Positions 15,301 through 16,300 of a stretch of 16,300 bases of DNA are shown here, in pieces. The stretch spans positions 1,176-17,475 of the forward strand of contig DEHD01000002.1 of assembly GCA_002351725.1 (NCBI GenBank), written 5' to 3'. The notes below the pieces were generated by a model that made no database searches, was not told where the DNA came from, and saw only the letters and a program-made list of their open reading frames with translations. Within the stretch, counting starts at the first letter, position 1, and each line of letters begins with the position of its first letter. The position numbers and the translations under genes are program-made. The stretch is from Prevotella sp. UBA2809 (GTDB lineage Bacteria > Bacteroidota > Bacteroidia > Bacteroidales > Bacteroidaceae).

Positions 15301-15811
15301 CAGTGGCTGATGGCTTAACAGTCTGCGACTTGTAACCGATAGATGTAATGTCAAGTTTAGAGTCAGAAGCGATTTCAATAACAAAGTTACCGTCGGCGTC
15401 GGTTACGGTTCCGTTTTTTGTACCGCTCTCCATGATAGTTGCACCGATAACGGGTTCACCGTTATTGTCTTTTACTGTACCCTTTACGGTGCGTTTCTTT
15501 CCCTGATTAGCTTTAGTGTTGTTAGCATTCTTGCGCTGAACAACTACGTTCTTGCCCTGAATCTCGTAGGTAACATTCTGTCCCTGAAGAATCTGGGCAA
15601 TAGCGTCCTTAGCATTCTCAGCATCCACATTTACTTTTTTGTTAGTGTCTAAATCGCTGGCTTCATACACAAACGAATAGCCACTCTTTTGCTTTAGCTC
15701 TGTCATTGCCTTCTTCACTGTCACATTGTTAAGCTTCAGCTGAATACTCTGAGCCCAGCAACATGCACCTACAGTTAGCATGATTGACAAAACAAGAATC
15801 TTCTTCTTCAT
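12392..15811 (-). CDS. SusC/RagA-family TonB-linked outer-membrane transporter with STN domain
   Basis: This 1139-residue protein is a SusC-type 22-strand TonB-dependent transporter. In order: a signal peptide ending near WAQ (residues 1-21), an STN (secretin/TonB short N-terminal) domain at about 22-92, a carboxypeptidase-regulatory-like barrel at about 107-180 (GTVKDNNGEPVIGATI), the TonB-box-like DDVVVVGYGTQ near 185-195, a plug at about 195-310 (PLYVVDGVPG, IESIDVLKDAASSAIYG), and then the beta-barrel ending in a C-terminal Phe (GLNINF). STN domains occur in transporters that signal to an anti-sigma factor, and a FecR-like gene lies 39 bp upstream. I start at ATG 15811; a TTG two codons earlier is less likely. 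The susD-like gene follows after 3 bp. Substrate unknown. Confidence 0.94.
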   Translation of the reverse strand: MKKKILVLSIMLTVGACCWAQSIQLKLNNVTVKKAMTELKQKSGYSFVYEASDLDTNKKVNVDAENAKDAIAQILQGQNVTYEIQGKNVVVQRKNANNTKANQGKKRTVKGTVKDNNGEPVIGATIMESGTKNGTVTDADGNFVIEIASDSKLDITSIGYKSQTVKPSATGTTSVSLSEDSNLLDDVVVVGYGTQRKKLITGSTVHVTADDIAAVNAVDAFGALQSQASGMNIVMNSGQPGEGYKVTIRGMGTAGSNTPLYVVDGVPGANIDDLSPNDIESIDVLKDAASSAIYGARASNGVILVTTKKGKAGGHVQVSFDGYMGWQNPNTNDVTPLNAKQYMEINDKAYQIQGVATYDWQKLIPKQYAQIMNGTWNGTNWLEETTIHNAPIHNASLSISGGSEISRFALGFTKFHQTGTIGAPADPKYDRYTVRLNSDYSLIRKKGHDILKIGENVTFSATDKRGVSVGGIYGNSIRNLLAMSPLLPAYNDEGGYYEYKDIQADAWDFSAEMANPLAQMKYDNGYGYTKVYRLQTNFFLEFSPIKDLTYRASAGWLYRHREGRSYVPVYELSSKKSNPNDDVSQNQSYSVRWSLENTLNWVKSFEKHNIDVLLGQSVEKWGYGNGVNVTNSNSLFPGSFDHAYIANANVVDPSLTSIGGSPEAQGALSSFFGRVNYNYDETYLLSLVLRADGSSNFARGHRWGYFPSVSVGWVISNEKFMESTKAWMDFLKIRASWGQNGNCNISNFQYLATIALDDPYYFNNKDNPALGAYPNILPNEDVKWETSEQLDFGFDARFLNNRLGVAFDWYKKTTKDWLVRAPMLLSYGTNAPYVNGGDIENKGYEIQLNWNDKIGKDFRYSVSANFSHNKNEVTRLANSEGIIHGGSNAIAQNTAELYRIQVGYPIGYFWGYEMEGIIQNEKQLQEYLDRNCSGDKANSLQGESLQPGDVMFKDVNGNGKIDKGDDDKTMIGDPNPDFTLGLNINISYKGFDFALNGYGSFGQQVAKSYRQFSDHPDDNYCTDVYTKYWTGEGSTNRYPRFSDGKTANMSEISRVWIEDADFFKISRISLGYDFKRLYSKLPVQKCRLYVALSNFFTFTGYSGMDPEVGFGNGASWASGIDCGYYPSARSWQVGLNINF

Positions 15812-15850
15812 TGGCAAACTGGTTTTAAGTTAGACATAATTGATTGTTAT

Positions 15851-16300
15851 TTATTTAGGATTAAGTAATATCACGTTCTTTCCGTTTCTTTCATATCTTA
15901 GTTTTCCTGTGGATTCCAATGCATCTAGAACTTCTACCAACGTCTGTTCCTGCCTGATAAAGTCGCCATAGAAACGCAGTTTCCTCAAATTACAGTCAGC
16001 AATAGTAATCTTAACATTATAGCTTCGCTCCAGTGTCTTTACTATGTCAGGCAACGGTTCGCCATCAAACAGCAGCCGCCCGTTAGTCCATTTCATCGAG
16101 TTAGCCACCTCATAGCTCTCTACGTGTATCTTTCCCGATTCCTTATCAACTGTAGCACGCTGTCCAGGCTTCAACAATTGTCCTTCGTCCGGATTTTTCT
16201 TACTACACATAGCCACACTGCCTTCTGTCAACGAGACAATTGCCTCTGCATCAGTCGGATAGTCACGAAAATTAAATTCTAAAGTTTCGCAAGTGATGGC
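15851..16300 (-). CDS. FecR-family anti-sigma factor, C-terminal part
   Basis: The frame stays open to the window edge, so this is the last 149 residues of a larger protein (the usual length is 300-400). The FecR domain is seen in LTEGSVAMC and the LLKPGQRATV segment. It is followed by the C-terminal domain common to Bacteroidetes FecR proteins: W-x-NGRLLFDGEPLPDIV, LERSYNVKI and the closing NVILLNPK. FecR proteins span the inner membrane, hold an ECF sigma factor inactive, and sense the STN domain of the cognate transporter in the periplasm. Here that partner is the SusC-like protein encoded 39 bp downstream. The membrane segment and the sigma factor gene are expected just outside the window. 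Confidence 0.88.
   Translation of the reverse strand, partial: AITCETLEFNFRDYPTDAEAIVSLTEGSVAMCSKKNPDEGQLLKPGQRATVDKESGKIHVESYEVANSMKWTNGRLLFDGEPLPDIVKTLERSYNVKITIADCNLRKLRFYGDFIRQEQTLVEVLDALESTGKLRYERNGKNVILLNPK

Overview
The window looks like a chromosomal segment of a Bacteroidales bacterium, most likely Prevotella or a close relative. The reasons are the SusC/SusD pair with a FecR-type anti-sigma factor, the Bacteroidetes-type tyrosine recombinase, the lack of Shine-Dalgarno sequences, and at least six promoters matching the Bacteroidetes pattern TTTG - about 20 bp - TAnnTTTG. The genus is inference; no rRNA or marker gene settles it.

Positions 1-4333 look like the right end of an integrated mobile element. 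It carries a tandem helix-turn-helix regulator behind a divergent promoter region with a perfect Fur-box-like palindrome, then a leftward AbiE-type antitoxin/toxin operon, then a leftward tyrosine integrase with all catalytic residues. The rest of the element would lie left of the window.

Positions 4334-5256 hold no convincing protein gene but are dense in structure. In order: an operator-like hairpin over a rightward promoter that faces the integrase, three spaced TTTGGCGTG repeats (candidate integrase arm sites), a strong terminator with no recognisable gene before it, three nested inverted repeats sharing one centre near 4850, and three palindromes spaced exactly 22 bp apart. This is the least explained part of the window.

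Positions 5257-10551 are host metabolism: the two-gene 2-oxoacid (2-oxoglutarate) ferredoxin oxidoreductase operon korA-korB, a DASS/SLC13-family anion or dicarboxylate:sodium symporter, and the convergent uracil phosphoribosyltransferase gene upp. Each unit has a recognisable promoter, and hairpin terminators separate the units.

Positions 10637-16300 are a leftward nutrient-uptake operon read in the order fecR-like anti-sigma factor (cut by the window end), susC-like TonB transporter with an N-terminal STN signalling domain, and susD-like surface lipoprotein. The STN domain next to an anti-sigma factor points to substrate-dependent control through an ECF sigma factor, expected just right of the window. 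No glycoside hydrolase is present, so the substrate cannot be named.
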